Assembly (NCBI GenBank): GCA_033439685.1
Contig: JAUEDM010000004.1
Coordinates: 372,001-436,000, forward strand
Direction: 5' to 3'
DNA length: 64,000 nucleotides
Origin: Apodospora peruviana
Taxonomy: Eukaryota > Ascomycota > Sordariomycetes > Sordariales > Lasiosphaeriaceae
Made by a program: the position numbers and the translations under genes
Shown here: positions 33,255-44,873 of the stretch, piece after piece
How the letters are laid out: each line of letters begins with the position of its first letter
How positions within the stretch are numbered: position 1 is the stretch's first letter
Notes under the pieces: generated by a model
The model's input: the letters and a program-made list of their open reading frames with translations, nothing else
The model's database searches: none
Told to the model about the DNA's origin: nothing

Positions 33255-35005
33255 CTACTGCGTTTCCCGGACAATCTTGTCGACGGCCTTCGCAAAGTAC
33301 TCTACGTTTCTGGTGTTGAGACCAGCCATACTGATGCGACCATTCTTGGTCATGTACACATGGAACTCCTCCCTTAGTCTCAGCACCTGTGTCTCGCTCA
33401 GACCTGTGAAGCTGAACATGCCAATTTGATCTGTGATGTGATTCCATGTGCCGGGCGTACCAAGCTCCTCGAGCTTGGTGCGGAGTGCTTTGCGCATGGT
33501 GAGGATGCGGCCGGACATGGTGCGGAGGTTTTCCTTCCACTCCTCAAACAGCGCCTTGTCATTCAGCACGGTGGATGCAATGCGGGCGCCATAAATGGGC
33601 GGATTGCTGATCTCGGACCGCTGCAGAATGGCTAGCTGCGAGGCAACACGGGTAGTAATCTCGGCCGCCTGGGGGGAAGGCGGAGCTACATAGTGGAAGC
33701 AACCGGCACGCTCGCCGTACAAGCCAAAGTTCTTGGCGAAGGACTGGGCGATGAGGAGCTCGAAGCCCTTCTCGACGAAGTAGCGGATGGCATCGGCATC
33801 GCGGTCAAGGTCGCCGGAAGCAAACCCTTGGTAGGCGCAGTCGAAGAATGGGAAGTGCTTTTTGGCAGCCATGACGTCGGCGATCTCGCGCCACTGCTCC
33901 TCCGTCGGGTCGACACCAGTCGGGTTATGGGCACAGGCGTGCAGAAGAATGATGCTGCGCTCTGGAGCGTCGGCCAATGCCCTCTTCATTCCCTCGATAT
34001 CCAAGCCCTTAGTCTTCTTGTCGAAGTAGGGATAGGTGGTGATCGAGAGGCCGACATTGGTGAAGATTTGGTTGTGATTCGCCCACGTGGGATTGCTAAG
34101 GTAGACGGTGCGGCTGGCGCCATTGACCTTGTAGAACTTGGCCAGGAAGAGGGCACCCAAATGCACGGCGCCGGTGCCCGAGATGGTCTGGGTCGAGGAA
34201 ACACGTTTCTCTTCGAATGCTGGGGACGATGGACCGAGAAGCAGCTCGCCGGCTTTGTTGGTGAAGGACGCAAGGCCGGCGATGGGTAGATATTCGTGGT
34301 TTAGGTTCGGGTCGTTGCGCAGGATCTCGTCTGCCTGTAATTCAAGTTGCAATTCTGCAAATTAGCAAATGGAATCTCTCCGGTCCATTGGGGAAATTGA
34401 CGTCGGACATGATGGTGGTTCGATCTGGAAAGCTGAGGAGAGCATGGCGGTGTCGCAATGACGTTTAGGAGTCGGAGGGGGGGGGGGCGGGAGGGGTGCA
34501 ATGGGTGTGTACAAGAGAGACCAACTGCGGTTCTCGGGCAGCAACCCAAAGGGAGATGTGCGAACCCTGATTGGCAGCTCAATCCTTCCCGAACTGAACT
34601 GCCACCCCGGGATGAATTCCACCTGTCGGAAGTGATGCGATCGGAAGCGACTGACCTTCTTGACGACTGGAAGCACCCAGGGTTTTGCATTGTCATCACG
34701 ATATGCGCCGATTCCCTTGTACAAGAGTCAGCATGTTGTCCAGAACACTTCTCAAAGCTCGTGCACCGATGGCGACCCACCAAATCAACCTTATCCGGAC
34801 TGTCATCAGCTCTGTAGGCCCTCATCAGACCAAAGAGAGGGTCCTCGGGCGCCTGAGGGACTGCCTCGGCCGGAAAGCTCGTTGTTGATACTGAGGATGC
34901 CATCTGTCTTGCGATGCCTTGTAGTCGGGAGAGGGAGGAGGAAGCGGAAGAAGATGATGTCGGTGACGTGGAAATGGAGGCGGTGCGACGAGATGCAGAC
35001 GCCAT
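33255..35005 (-). CDS. aat1: Aspartate aminotransferase, probably mitochondrial
   Basis: Three exons, 35005-34781, 34715-34656 and 34334-33255, encode 454 residues. The enzyme is PLP-dependent and interconverts aspartate plus 2-oxoglutarate with oxaloacetate plus glutamate, in the malate-aspartate shuttle. Visible family blocks are DLGIGAYRDDNAKPWVLPVV, the HACAHNPTGVDPT loop, FDCAYQGFASGD, and QSFAKNFGLYGERAG with the cofactor Lys near residue 296. Residues 1-34 (MASASRRTAS... RLQGIARQ) are Arg- and Ser-rich without acids, a good mitochondrial presequence. Met35 starts a second plausible N-terminus resembling cytosolic forms. Intron 2 is long (321 bp) and holds a G12-like run near 34482-34492. 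The donor of intron 1 is GTGGGT, a weaker match, but phase and family conservation require it. Confidence 0.94.
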
Positions 35006-36627
35006 TTTTGGAGTGAGAAAAAAGCCGCCGCTGCGATTCGTCCGGAACTCGTTTCCCTTTCCACCGAGACTGCCCAACCGTGCGACCTATGTCTCTTATG
35101 TCTGGATCGGAACCCTAGCCTCACCAGCGCAGCTTTTCCCCTGCAGCTACTTTATCCTTTCGGCGTGGTCGGAACGGATAGGACAAATGGCAACCCGGGA
35201 AGGCTTGGAAGCGGTAGGGTGACAGTGCAGCTCAGTCAATCCGTCGTGCGATTTGCGGCGCAATCAGTGCACTTCTGGCGCAATAATGGCGAGCGATGGT
35301 TGGTGGTCTTGGGTAGCTTGCGACGCGATACGATGCGAGATGGAGTTGGGCGATAGGTATTTGCGGCCACACTATGCTAAAGGGGAGTTGTTATTATGTA
35401 CTTGGCCAGCTCCTGGTGCTATCAGGTCAGCCGACGGCTATCATGGCGCATGTGAAGCCGGGAGATGGCCGACTCGGTCACAGCCGCCGAGGCCCCGCGA
35501 CCAAGAATGGAAGCTCGGTCGCGTCGAGGAAGCTTGTGCTAGTAGGTACCTAACTTACACGTCACGGTGGGTGACGGGCAAATCGTACTAAAATACTCCG
35601 TATGTACCCCGTACCTAGACTAGGCCGGCAGGTTTCAGGGGCAGAGACGCTAGGGCTGGAATTCTGGGGAATTTTAGCATCTGTCCCCAGCTTGTCGACT
35701 GATAGTGATGGCACATGATGCTTTTGGATGTGGAATCGACAAAGCTTCGTGTGTTGTCTCCATAGGTGTCACCAGTGCTGGATAGCCTCATTTCCCCACG
35801 CATGCGACACCGACAGAGTCCCGAATTCTTCATCTCTATATGCAGATGCTGGGGCGTTTCCCGAAAGCCGGAAGACCGACGGGTACGGGTGATAATGGGC
35901 ACGGTTACGTACCAATGAAGTAAGGCCATATGGCTACGGACTTACAAATCAACCCGTACGGGGTACTAAATACTATATCTAGCTTTTACAGGTTATGACT
36001 ACTCTGAAGGTGTTCAAAATATTGTACGGAAGTAGATGAGCATAGAGACAACCCCTGTGTCGTAAAGGAATCAAGGGCAACACTTGCGAGACAAGACATC
36101 CAAGTTGTTTACTGTATACCTTGGACATTCATACTGCGTATGACCGGTTTCCATCAATTATTAGCGGTTCAAAGTGGTGAAGGTGTTCATTGAATCCAAG
36201 CCGTCCATAGAGGTTTGTCTTGATACGTTAAGGACTGAAGGGGAAATCCTACTGTAAGAAGCGTGAAATGGCATGTTAAAGTTGTAAACCGTACGGACCG
36301 TATCGTAATTTTGGTATTCCGTACCAGAGCTTCCCCGCCAAGCTAAGCGACCCCACTTCAACGCCTCTGGAGCCAATCACGTTGTGAGCGCAACTTTTTC
36401 TGCCGGGCGGACAAGATTTCAACTGAACCTTCTCAAAGCTGAGTATCCCCGTCCATCCCACCCAACCCAAAGATCCAGCAGCACCATCAAGCAACCATTC
36501 CAATCACAGCATAGCATCTTGTCCTGCTCTACTCTGCGTCTCATCTCAGAAGAGCCAACGCAAACCCTGGTACTCGGCCGAAACTAGCGGTTATCAGCAT
36601 AACGGTCTTCCGGATCCCACAGTCAAG
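35006..36627. promoter_or_regulatory. Divergent promoter region between the aminotransferase and rrp1 genes
   Basis: About 1.6 kb without a supported gene. It is relatively rich in short CCGTA/TACGG motifs (for example 35594-35614 and 36291-36303) and has one TAGGTACCTA at 35544-35553. Confidence 0.5.
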
Positions 36628-37572
36628 ATGGCGTCCCAGGAGAGGAGCATGCCATTTATCAAAAACCTTGCCTCAAGCGGTACGTCTAACATGAATTTTT
36701 GGAATACTTTCAGACATCGGTAAGGGGAAATGGCTAATCAGTTGCCCCATTTCAAAACAGACCGCAAAATACGCACCTCAGCTCTCGCCTCTTTACACAG
36801 ATTCCTCTCAGCGAGGCACATCTCGGCGGCCCTTACACCTCTAGACATCCTCAAACTCTGGAAAGGTCTCTTTTTCTCTCTATGGATGTGTGATCGCGCG
36901 ATGCCGCAGCAGACGTTGTGCAATGAGCTGGCCGACCTGGTCTTCGTCCTACCGCGCAAGGCGGTTGTCCCTTGGCTAAAGGGTTTCTGGTCGACCATGT
37001 CACGAGAGTGGACAGGCATCGACGTACTCAGAATGGAAAAGTTCCTTCTTCTGGTGCGCAGAGTGGTGGGCGCAAGCTTTATGTGGATGAAGGGTGCCGC
37101 TGGGAGTAGCAGTGCCAGTGCTGACGCATCTTGGGACGCGGAGCGGGTGAACGACATTCTGACGCTGTTGGGCGAGTGGCCGTTTGCGCTCGACGAGGAG
37201 CTCCGACCAGGGATTGTGGACGATACCAAAGATGCGCAGAACCAGCAAGCCCGCCTCCTAGCGCCCCGGACAATACCGGTTGGCCTGAAGTTGCATGTCT
37301 TGGATGTATGGGTCGACGAGGTAGAAAAGGTTGGCATGCTCAAGGAGGATGACGAGGAGGCGGCCAAGATCCTCCAGCGTATAACGGAGTTAGTTGATAT
37401 TCTGGAGCAGCGCACGGTTAGTCCGGCTGTGCGGGTCCGGTCCAAGGAATCTTTGGCTGATAAGCGGTTATCTGCCAATATAACGCAAGCCGAAGCTGGA
37501 AAAGTTGGTGACAAGGATGTCAACATGGCAGAGTTTGGAGTTGGTGGAAGCTGGGATGGGTTTGATGACTGA
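36628..37572 (+). CDS. rrp1: Nucleolar rRNA-processing protein Rrp1/Nop52
   Basis: Two exons, 36628-36679 and 36761-37572, give 287 residues. The short first exon encodes MASQERSMPFIKNLAS, which matches the family opening (MPFIKxLAS then DRKIRTSALASL). The core has a run of amphipathic helices: PLDILKLWKGLFFSLWMCDRA, then QQTLCNELADLVF and FWSTMSREWTGIDVLRMEKFLLLVRRV. Rrp1 is needed for maturation of the 27S precursor and thus the large ribosomal subunit, in the nucleolus. The C-terminal 60 residues are poorly conserved and acidic. The ATG was fixed by the intron phase (one base carried over). It converges on the sphingoid-base kinase gene. Confidence 0.92.
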
Positions 37573-37914
37573 TCGCCCGCTATATATATAATTCAAATCC
37601 TGAGATAATGATGTTTGACCACTGACAGAGGTTCAAGTTCAACCAAATTCAGTGACGTATGGTGATCGCTTTCTATACGTATTATCTGTTATTACATGCA
37701 CAACAAAGCATATGAGCTGCCACAACAACAACTCTATGGTTCGTCATATCAACTGCGGCCTTCTGCCTTCCCTCCACCGCAGAGCAAAGGGTATCAATAA
37801 TACAACTATACACACCAAGCGATGTCTTTTCTACGTCTCAATAGACTTAAATGAAGACCCAAGCCACCCTTCTGCACCATGGTGTTTTCTCCATAGTCTG
37901 ATCAAGACAGTTTC
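37573..37914. other. Convergent intergenic spacer
   Basis: 342 bases between two stop codons, AT-rich at its left end (TATATATATA near 37582). No gene seen. Confidence 0.6.
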
Positions 37915-39728
37915 TTAAGCCATCAACCTGTCAGTATTGGTCACCTTGTCCCAGTTAAGCGGACCAGGCGCGTCAAACACCCCCTTTTTGGAAAGTGTCA
38001 GCCCCAGGCCTTGGTGCACCTCAGCCTGAAACGGCTCGTATGGCAACGCTTCGCCGTCGATGCTGATGCAGCACTTGGTGGCCTGAGGGCGTGGTATGAG
38101 GCGATAAGCCGAGACTTTGCGATACATGACCAAAGGACTGTCGAAGAAATGGCCCGAGTCTATCGACAGCTGTAGGCCGATGTTCTTCGCCAGCGATATG
38201 TCACCATTAGTTATAACCAGGTCCATGAGGCCATCATTGGCTAGTGCGGCCGAGAAGAAGTTCATGTCAGGGGCCATGTACGCCATCTGCAACGGAATGT
38301 GAGCAACATCCTAGGCATAAAGTTTTTGTTTTGGAGACGTACGTTACCGCAGTAAAAATTTCCTAGTTTCTCATAAGGCACAAGTTGCCATCCGTCTGGA
38401 AGCTTGTCCATGACAGTGCCGTATTTCAACGGTGGCAGACCTTGGCCATCGTCGCTGTCTGGGTCACTAGGAGGTGGGGACGATGATTGGGACTGTCTAG
38501 CAGCGGACCGGGTGCCATCAACACCACCACCTTTCTGCGCAGCCTCGTCGGCTCCCGAGCTGGCTTGGGTGATCTGTTGGCGATAGTGACCCTTCACCTC
38601 GTCCTTGTGCTCGATTTCTACCTTGATGGCAATGTCGCACGGGTACACCTTCTTCTGCATAGCCAAAACCAAGAAGCCGTAGGTAAACCGCGAGGCGCCC
38701 ATCCAGCGTAGATGCTCCGTGTTGATATCTATATCGGCTATCATGCCCAGAGCCTGGCTGAGGAAGCTGATGGTTCGCTTATTGCCCTGCGTGACGCTGA
38801 TTAAATCCAGCGGCGTCGGTAGGCCCTTCACGATGGCCAACGCTGCCAGGGTCGGCCGATGGGTGCCATACAAGTTGCAGCTCATGGCGTTTCCTGATCC
38901 GCACGGGATGTGACACACGGCAATCTTGGACAGGGCACGACGGGCATCTGGGCGCTGGGCGAGACCATTGAAAACCTCATGTGGCAGTCCGTCCCCGGAG
39001 CATGGAATCGCGATGTCATAATCGTCGATGTTGAGATCCTTGGCCAAGGTTACCGCCTCCCCAGAGTAACTGGTGCGCACAACGGTCATGGGCATGCGTG
39101 CTGCATCGAAGATGGGCTTTACTTGCTTGTGCCAAACCTTGTCGGCACCCCCGGGACCGGCGTGCGGATTGACAAGCACCCAGGCGCGTTTGCGACGAGC
39201 GGCACCACCGTACGAGCGGTCTAGGAGGCGCTCGACCCACGAAGAGATGGCGTCACTGATGCTACCAGACGACTCGGCAGGAGCAGGCGGATCGATGGCG
39301 TATGCAACATTGTGAGCCTCGAGATAGTGGTCCCCGGTCTGTTCAGCAAAATCGATACGCAGATGTCCAAGATCTTCAGTAACCTCAGCCCAAAGGATGT
39401 TGTAGTAATCGATGGAGCTCGGCGACTGCTCGTGCGCTGGGCCGCCAAACCCGCAAACTCGATGCGCCTTGCTCGCGGATTTTCTGGCGGACTTGTCAGA
39501 ACCTAAGAGACCCAGGTCAGCCGGGATACTGTTGCTGTCGCGTATTTATGCCGGTCAAGTTCAATGCCTACCGGACACCAGCAAAGCGTTGCCGGCCAGC
39601 GTCAGAGTGACCGCGGGCGAGAGGACAAGCACGTCGTCGGGCCGGGAGAGGAGGCCATCGGCGCTGCCGGATTCGAAAAGCTGTGGCCCTGCAGCCTCTG
39701 AAGAGGTCGACTGCGGCTGGGTTTCCAT
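37915..39728 (-). CDS. lcb4: Sphingoid long-chain-base kinase (sphingosine kinase family)
   Basis: Three exons, 39728-39572, 39502-38343 and 38286-37915, give 562 residues. The enzyme phosphorylates sphingoid bases with ATP, producing signalling lipids such as phytosphingosine-1-phosphate. The diacylglycerol-kinase-type catalytic domain starts at RRKRAWVLVNPHAGPGG, with the nucleotide loop IAIPCSGDGLPHEVFNGL and the substrate-side CHIPCGSGNAMSCNL. The C-terminal beta domain has MAPDMNFFSAALANDGLMDLVI and the closing CCISIDGEALPYEPFQAEVH. The N-terminal IDYYNILWAEVTED segment is typical for fungal Lcb4. A Ser/Pro/Asp-rich insert between residues of the second exon (near 38440-38560) is variable in this family. 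The SGDG form instead of GGDG is normal in fungal members. The start gives MET followed by Gln/Ser-rich sequence and is the first ATG in frame. Confidence 0.92.
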
Positions 39729-40981
39729 CTTCCCGTTGTCGCGACAGCAAAAGAATGAAGTTGGAAATAGATACGTGTCGCCGCGAAGCGCGTCCTCACC
39801 TCGCCGTATGCATGTGATCCGTTCGGCACCCGAGACACCTGAGAATTAAAAAGACAGTGGAGGGTTGCAACGGGTGGCAAGCTGAAGCAAAGGTAGAAAA
39901 CCCCCCTGGGAGAAGTGGTGTATGTTACCATATATATAAAAGAAAGTATGGAAGAAAACAATTGGAACCAAACGCTGGAATTGTGATGAGTCGGATTCCA
40001 TGCATTCGAGGATGTGGTCAGCTTTCTCACATCACAATGGCTGTGGTACCCTGGCATCCTGGGATGCTACAGTGGCTCGCCTAGGCGTGCTAGGCTCCTC
40101 TCCGCGTGGGCCAGATGGCGCTAAGTTGGTCCCAGTGCGGTCTAGTTCTTACCGTCGGGGCTGTCGACGGGAGGGTTCTTGCGCCTTGTCAGTTTTTGTC
40201 CATGTTCACGCTTCAAAAGTTGACCCTGTAACTGTTGCAGGCTTTATCGCGCTTCTGCACGGTGAAGTGGGAGCGGATAGACGGGACTGCCTTACCTCAG
40301 TAAACAGGTCGCTTGGTGACTTGGTAAGCTACACGGAGTACCTAACCCGCAACCCGTACACGCTGCCTTCCGGTGGGGTACACATAATAACCTTGAAGCT
40401 GCGTTCCATTTTCGTACAGATACTTAGAAGTATTGTGCTATGAGACCGGAAATCCCCGAGATTGGTTCGTCTCCAAATCTTGACGGGCATGAGTATCTGG
40501 GCATGTCGGACTCAGAAACGCCGGTATGTCGGTTTCACAACGTGCGAGACCGACCCCCGATCCGACCGGCCATGGGGCGTGGTGGGCCGGATGCTCACCT
40601 CTCAAACTGAAAATAAATAATACCAAAGTACTCATCATTCATCATACACACGAGATACCGCCGTTCTACCTTACCAGGTCTATTCCGGCCAAAGTAAAAA
40701 CAGACGTACCCAGTACTACTACTTTAGTCAGTGCTTTCTAGAACTGCTTCAGTATCTCATTTTTTTTTTAAAAAAAACCCCCCCGGTTCTCAGACAGGTT
40801 GCAGGCCAGCCCTCTGTGCACCGTTTATTCCAAAGCTCCTGTGCAGATGAGAGATGACGCCCGGTGAACGGAAGTATGTAAACCTTTTCTATCCACCTAT
40901 ACCCCCATCTAGTACCAGTATGCTTCATCCTTGCCCCACGACCACATCCTTCAACATGTGCTTCTGCAGTTATTAGGAGTT
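39729..40981. other. Intergenic region upstream of the kinase gene and downstream of naa15
   Basis: About 1.25 kb. It holds the kinase promoter and the naa15 3' end. The homopolymer block at 40760-40784 is listed separately. No gene recognised. Confidence 0.5.
40760..40784 (+). repeat. Consecutive homopolymer block T10-A8-C7
   Basis: Three homopolymers follow one another with no other base between them. It lies about 200 bases past the naa15 stop on the other strand. It may be a nucleosome-excluding tract or an assembly artefact. Confidence 0.9.
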
Positions 40982-43334
40982 TTATAAGCGAGGAGCTGTG
41001 AACTCAGATTTGATGATTTCCTGGACCTTGGGCGCCAGGGAATCAAAAATGGGGTCAAGAGTGCTCCGCAACTGAGCCGCCTGCTCCTTAACCCGGGGGT
41101 GGTCCTCATCGAGTAGTAGAGCTGCCTTCAAGCACTTCAATGCAAGAAGGTATTTTTCTGGTGACTCGAGTATCAGTGGGAGATCCAACGCTGAGAGTGG
41201 GAGTAGGGGAAAGTACTCACTTCTCCGAAGGTATACATCAAAGCCGGCAATCTGGCCGTCGATATTCTTGGGGCTGAGCTGAAGCATCGGTCCTAGGAAC
41301 TTCATGGCATCGCCAAGAGGGTCACTGGTTGCCGCCAGCTTTAGCCCGTTCGGGTCATCGTCCTTCTTCTTGACGTCCTCGGCATCCTTGCTTTTCTGGG
41401 CACTCGCCTTGTTCGGATCTTGTTTAGCAGCTTTCTCGGCGGCTTCGCGTTCCGCCTTTTGGGCCTCCTTCTTTGCCTTCTTAAGAGCTTTCTTCTTCTC
41501 GGCCGAGTCCTCTCCGTTTACCTTGCTACCGTCGACGCCATTAACACCGTTTGCACCCGGGGGCTTATCATGCATGAGGAGGTAGAGCTTTACAGCGTCG
41601 AGCGCTGCGCGGAAGTAGAAGGGATGCTCTCGGAGCTGGTCCTCCCAGCGGACCATGTCGACATAAGCACGAATCTGACCCTTGCGTAGAGAGAAACTGT
41701 GGAAATCGAACTGGTCCTCCTGCCAAATGTCAAAGATGTTGAAGATAGTGTGGTATCGCTTGAGCGCCAGCCCATAGTTGCCTCGTCGCTGCCATGCTTC
41801 TCCGTCCTCAGTCAAGAACCAGATACACTGCATGTCGACGAGGTCGGCAAGCGGACCACCCACGGTTTCTGCCCTAGTGAACAAGCCTAGCGTCGTCAAA
41901 GCCTTCTCGTTCTCGTTGTTACGCAGCTGGTACTTTGCAGCCTTGGAATTGATGTATCTGTCTCTCGTGTCCAGTGAACGAGCATGGTCCATGGCCAGCG
42001 AGGCCTTCTGAGTGTCGTCTTGGTGCTTGTATATCCTGGCTTTGGTCATATGGAAGTCGACATTGTTAATGTCTAACTCGACAGCCCTGTCGACGTATTC
42101 CATGGCCTTGGCGAGATCCCGGCTCAAAAAATAGTTGTAATGCTGCGCCAAGAAGTACAGGGCAGCCCCCACACCCTTGGAGCTGTCGCTATTCGCCTGC
42201 TCATTGCCGTCCAAGCTACCCTTCCGTTCGTCCAGGTATTCCTCGGCCAAAACCGGCATAACGTCCCTCTTGAACGAGTCCGAGTACAAATGCTTCAGAT
42301 TAGCGAAGGTGGACGGCACCCCCTTATCAAACATCAAGGTCAGGTACGCCTTGGCCGCTGTGCGAAACCCATCACCTTGGAATCAGGTCAGCAAGCCAGG
42401 TGCGTGATCTATGCACTAATGAGAGCTCACCCGTCAAAAAATCCAGAGGCAGACGCCGTGCAGCGTCACAACGGGGGAGTTTCCCGGCATACTCGTCATA
42501 GACCGCTTTGAGCGCAACCTCATCGCCTTCCGGAAGCTCCAATGCCTCGATCACGCCTTTGTAATAGTCTGGGTGCTCTGGGTTTCTGTCAAGCAAAGCC
42601 CGGTATGCCTTTGCAGCCTCCGTCTTCTTGCCTAGCTGCGCTGAATAGCGCGCTCGAAGCTCCATGACAGCCAGCCGATCAAGGCTATTCTTGGCTTCTG
42701 TCTCAAGATGCTCTAATGCCCGTTCAATGTCGCCCCTCTCGGCGATGATCGAATTCTTGTAGAGGACGGCTTCTGAGTTCTCGAAATCTGTCTTGAGCGG
42801 GGTACTGGTCATCGACTTCTCGTACGTAGAGAGTATATTCTCGGCCTGTGCAAGATTGCCCTCGAGGTGGTAGGCAATGGCGAGCGCGGTCCAGTTCTGA
42901 CGGAGATGGGGCCTGGCCTTCAGCATTACGAATCGACTCTGCACGTAGCCGGGGTAGTCGCGAATCTGGACCTGCAGGATGGCCAGATCACGCTGGATCT
43001 GATGTGAGTCAGGCTCGAGCTTGAGAGCGAACTTGTAGGCTTTGATTGCCTCGTCAAAATTTTTGTTCGTCCGGTAAAGAATACCGTACACGTGCCAGCA
43101 TATGTGTGACTTCATATCGATGGTCAAGGCTTCCTTAGCCAAGGCAAAAGCCTCCTCGGTCTTGCCCTGGGCGTTCATAATGAGGGCCTTCATCGACATG
43201 GTGTCGCCGTGCTTCGGGTTTTTCTTCAGTATCTGCTCGGCGGCCTTTAGGCCCCGCTTGTACTGTTTGTCTTCATAGTGTCGAATGACTGTACGAAAGA
43301 GGTTGGCCTCTCTCGTATTGAGCGTTTGCGGCAT
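40982..43334 (-). CDS. naa15: NatA N-terminal acetyltransferase auxiliary subunit Naa15/Nat1
   Basis: Three exons, 43334-42431, 42375-41221 and 41157-40982, give 744 residues. Naa15 anchors the catalytic Naa10 at the ribosome exit tunnel for acetylation of Ser, Ala, Thr and Gly N-termini. The family opening is exact in style: MPQTLNTREANLFRTVIRHYEDKQYKRGLKAAEQIL. TPR-like helix pairs run through the protein (for example AFALAKEALTIDMKSHICWHVYG and NFDEAIKAYKFALKLEPD). A Lys/Ala/Glu-rich linker (KKKALKKAKKEAQKAEREA) precedes the last domain, as in other Naa15 proteins. Intron 2 (63 bp) has no stop and keeps phase if retained, but removing it restores the conserved RRKKYLLALKCLKAALLLD. Length is in the fungal range. 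Confidence 0.95.
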
Positions 43335-44224
43335 CGAGAATCAGATGCCCGCGTGGCTGCGCGTCAAATGGGCGTGGGAAGGAATCGGTTTCGAGAAGTG
43401 CGGCGGCCGTCTACGAGGAGCTGACCTGACCTGGTACGTTAAATCCGAGTTGGGGCAGAGGAGAATTGAGGGCAACAGTTCGGTGGGCTCGGGATCATTG
43501 CTTGTGCTTGGTGCTGGCGTTGTGGCCGGGAAGGGGGACAGACAGACTTACTTCGCGGGATGACCTCGGGTGCAAGGAGCTGTTTGCACACTTGATTGAA
43601 TTGACCGAAGCGGGGAGAAAAGCTGCAAGCCCGGGGTCAGTCGCAACGTAGCGCTTCCCTGTCCTCAAAGCCGACGTCAAAAAGAAGAGTGGACCCCAAA
43701 CCTTCAACAGTCGGGGACTTCTTGTTGGAAGTCGTGTGCCTGTTTGGAGGGAAAGCGGTCAGGTAAGGTAAGGTACCTACCAAGGTGAATTGTTCGGCAA
43801 GAAAGAGGTCGCGGTGCGCTCGTGCGTGGGCTCGGGGTGCGGGCACGGAAGATGGAGATCTGTGGTTGATATGAGGTCGAGGCGGCGACACGCGAGAAAA
43901 AAGCGGGCCGCACTAGACCCTGGCTCGAGCCTCAAGCTTCGCGGCATCATCACCGAACCTCCGGTACAGAGTATTCCGTCCGGAAGATCCATACAGATAG
44001 CCGATACTTTTACTCGGCACGCAGCAACAGAGAACCATAACGATATATAGATTAATGTATTAAATACAAACTGAGTAGCAATAGTCTTTAATACAGATAC
44101 ACGGTATATTTTACAGAGGCGCCAGTGTTTTTGCCCCGTACGCCAGACCTACCCAGGCAAATAGATCCCACACCGCTTACAGTCATTGTCATATGGAATC
44201 GGAATCCCTCAAATGTGCAGGCGG
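43335..44224. other. Intergenic region, naa15 promoter and mix23 3' end
   Basis: About 0.9 kb, AT-rich at 44035-44110. It contains a GGTAAGGTAAGGTACCTACC cluster at 43763-43782. I see no gene. Confidence 0.5.
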
Positions 44225-44873
44225 TCATGCGCCAGACCGTTCAAAGTTCTCTGTCATTCGCCATCCCGCAAGGGCCTGCTCCCATGTGTCGGCAGACTCC
44301 CCGCATCTTTCCCTGACAACACCCCATGTCCTTGATCGGACAATATTCTCTATCCCCTGCTCCATCCTGATCAGGGACGCCAACTGTTCGGTTCGAGGCT
44401 CCCTTGGGATAAAACGAGCTGAGTAAGGGTCGAGCCTCGCGTCGACTATTCTCTCCCGGTTCCTCTCGTTTTCAGCTTCTCGAACCGCCGCCTCCGGGTC
44501 GTCAGGGTCGGGACTGGTCGCGACCAGCGCGCAGTAGCTCAAAACATGCGACCTAGATTGCCACGACGGAAAGAGCACCTTGTCCTTGAAGTTCTGACAC
44601 GAGCGTGAGTCTATCTGTCGCGAGAGTGGTCGCGCACCTTTCTGTGACGTTGACAATGGATCGAAGCCTGCTCTCGCCGGTGTCAGCAGGGCATTCAGGT
44701 GCTGAGTGATGGTGTCATCGACGGAGCTTCGTGATATCCGCAGAAAATCTACCCAGCAGTGGTTAGCGCGGGAAGCGTCCGAGACAGGAAGAAGCGTCCG
44801 ACAGACCTCGAAGAGTGGCTGTCGAAAAACAAAACTGCGGCGTGAGAACCGGAGACGACGGCGGTTGTGCCAT
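44225..44873 (-). CDS. mix23: Mix23 / Cid2 family mitochondrial intermembrane-space protein
   Basis: Two exons, 44873-44807 and 44748-44225, encode 196 residues. The splice joins STATLR to DFLRISRSSVDDTITQHLN, which is the family's N-terminal signature. A second block reads GARPLSRQIDSRSCQNFKDKVL and continues FPSWQSRSHVLSYCALVA, then LDPYSARFIPREPRTEQLASLIR and ARTWGVVRERC-like sequence (here SRTWGVVRERC). Cysteines near residues 15, 73 and 95 and one near the C-terminus fit a Mia40-oxidised protein. In yeast Mix23 stabilises TIM22/TIM23-dependent import; in Schizosaccharomyces pombe the family is called Cid2 (caffeine-induced death). The start gives MAQPPSSPVLTPQF; an in-frame extension upstream is not conserved. 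Confidence 0.9.
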
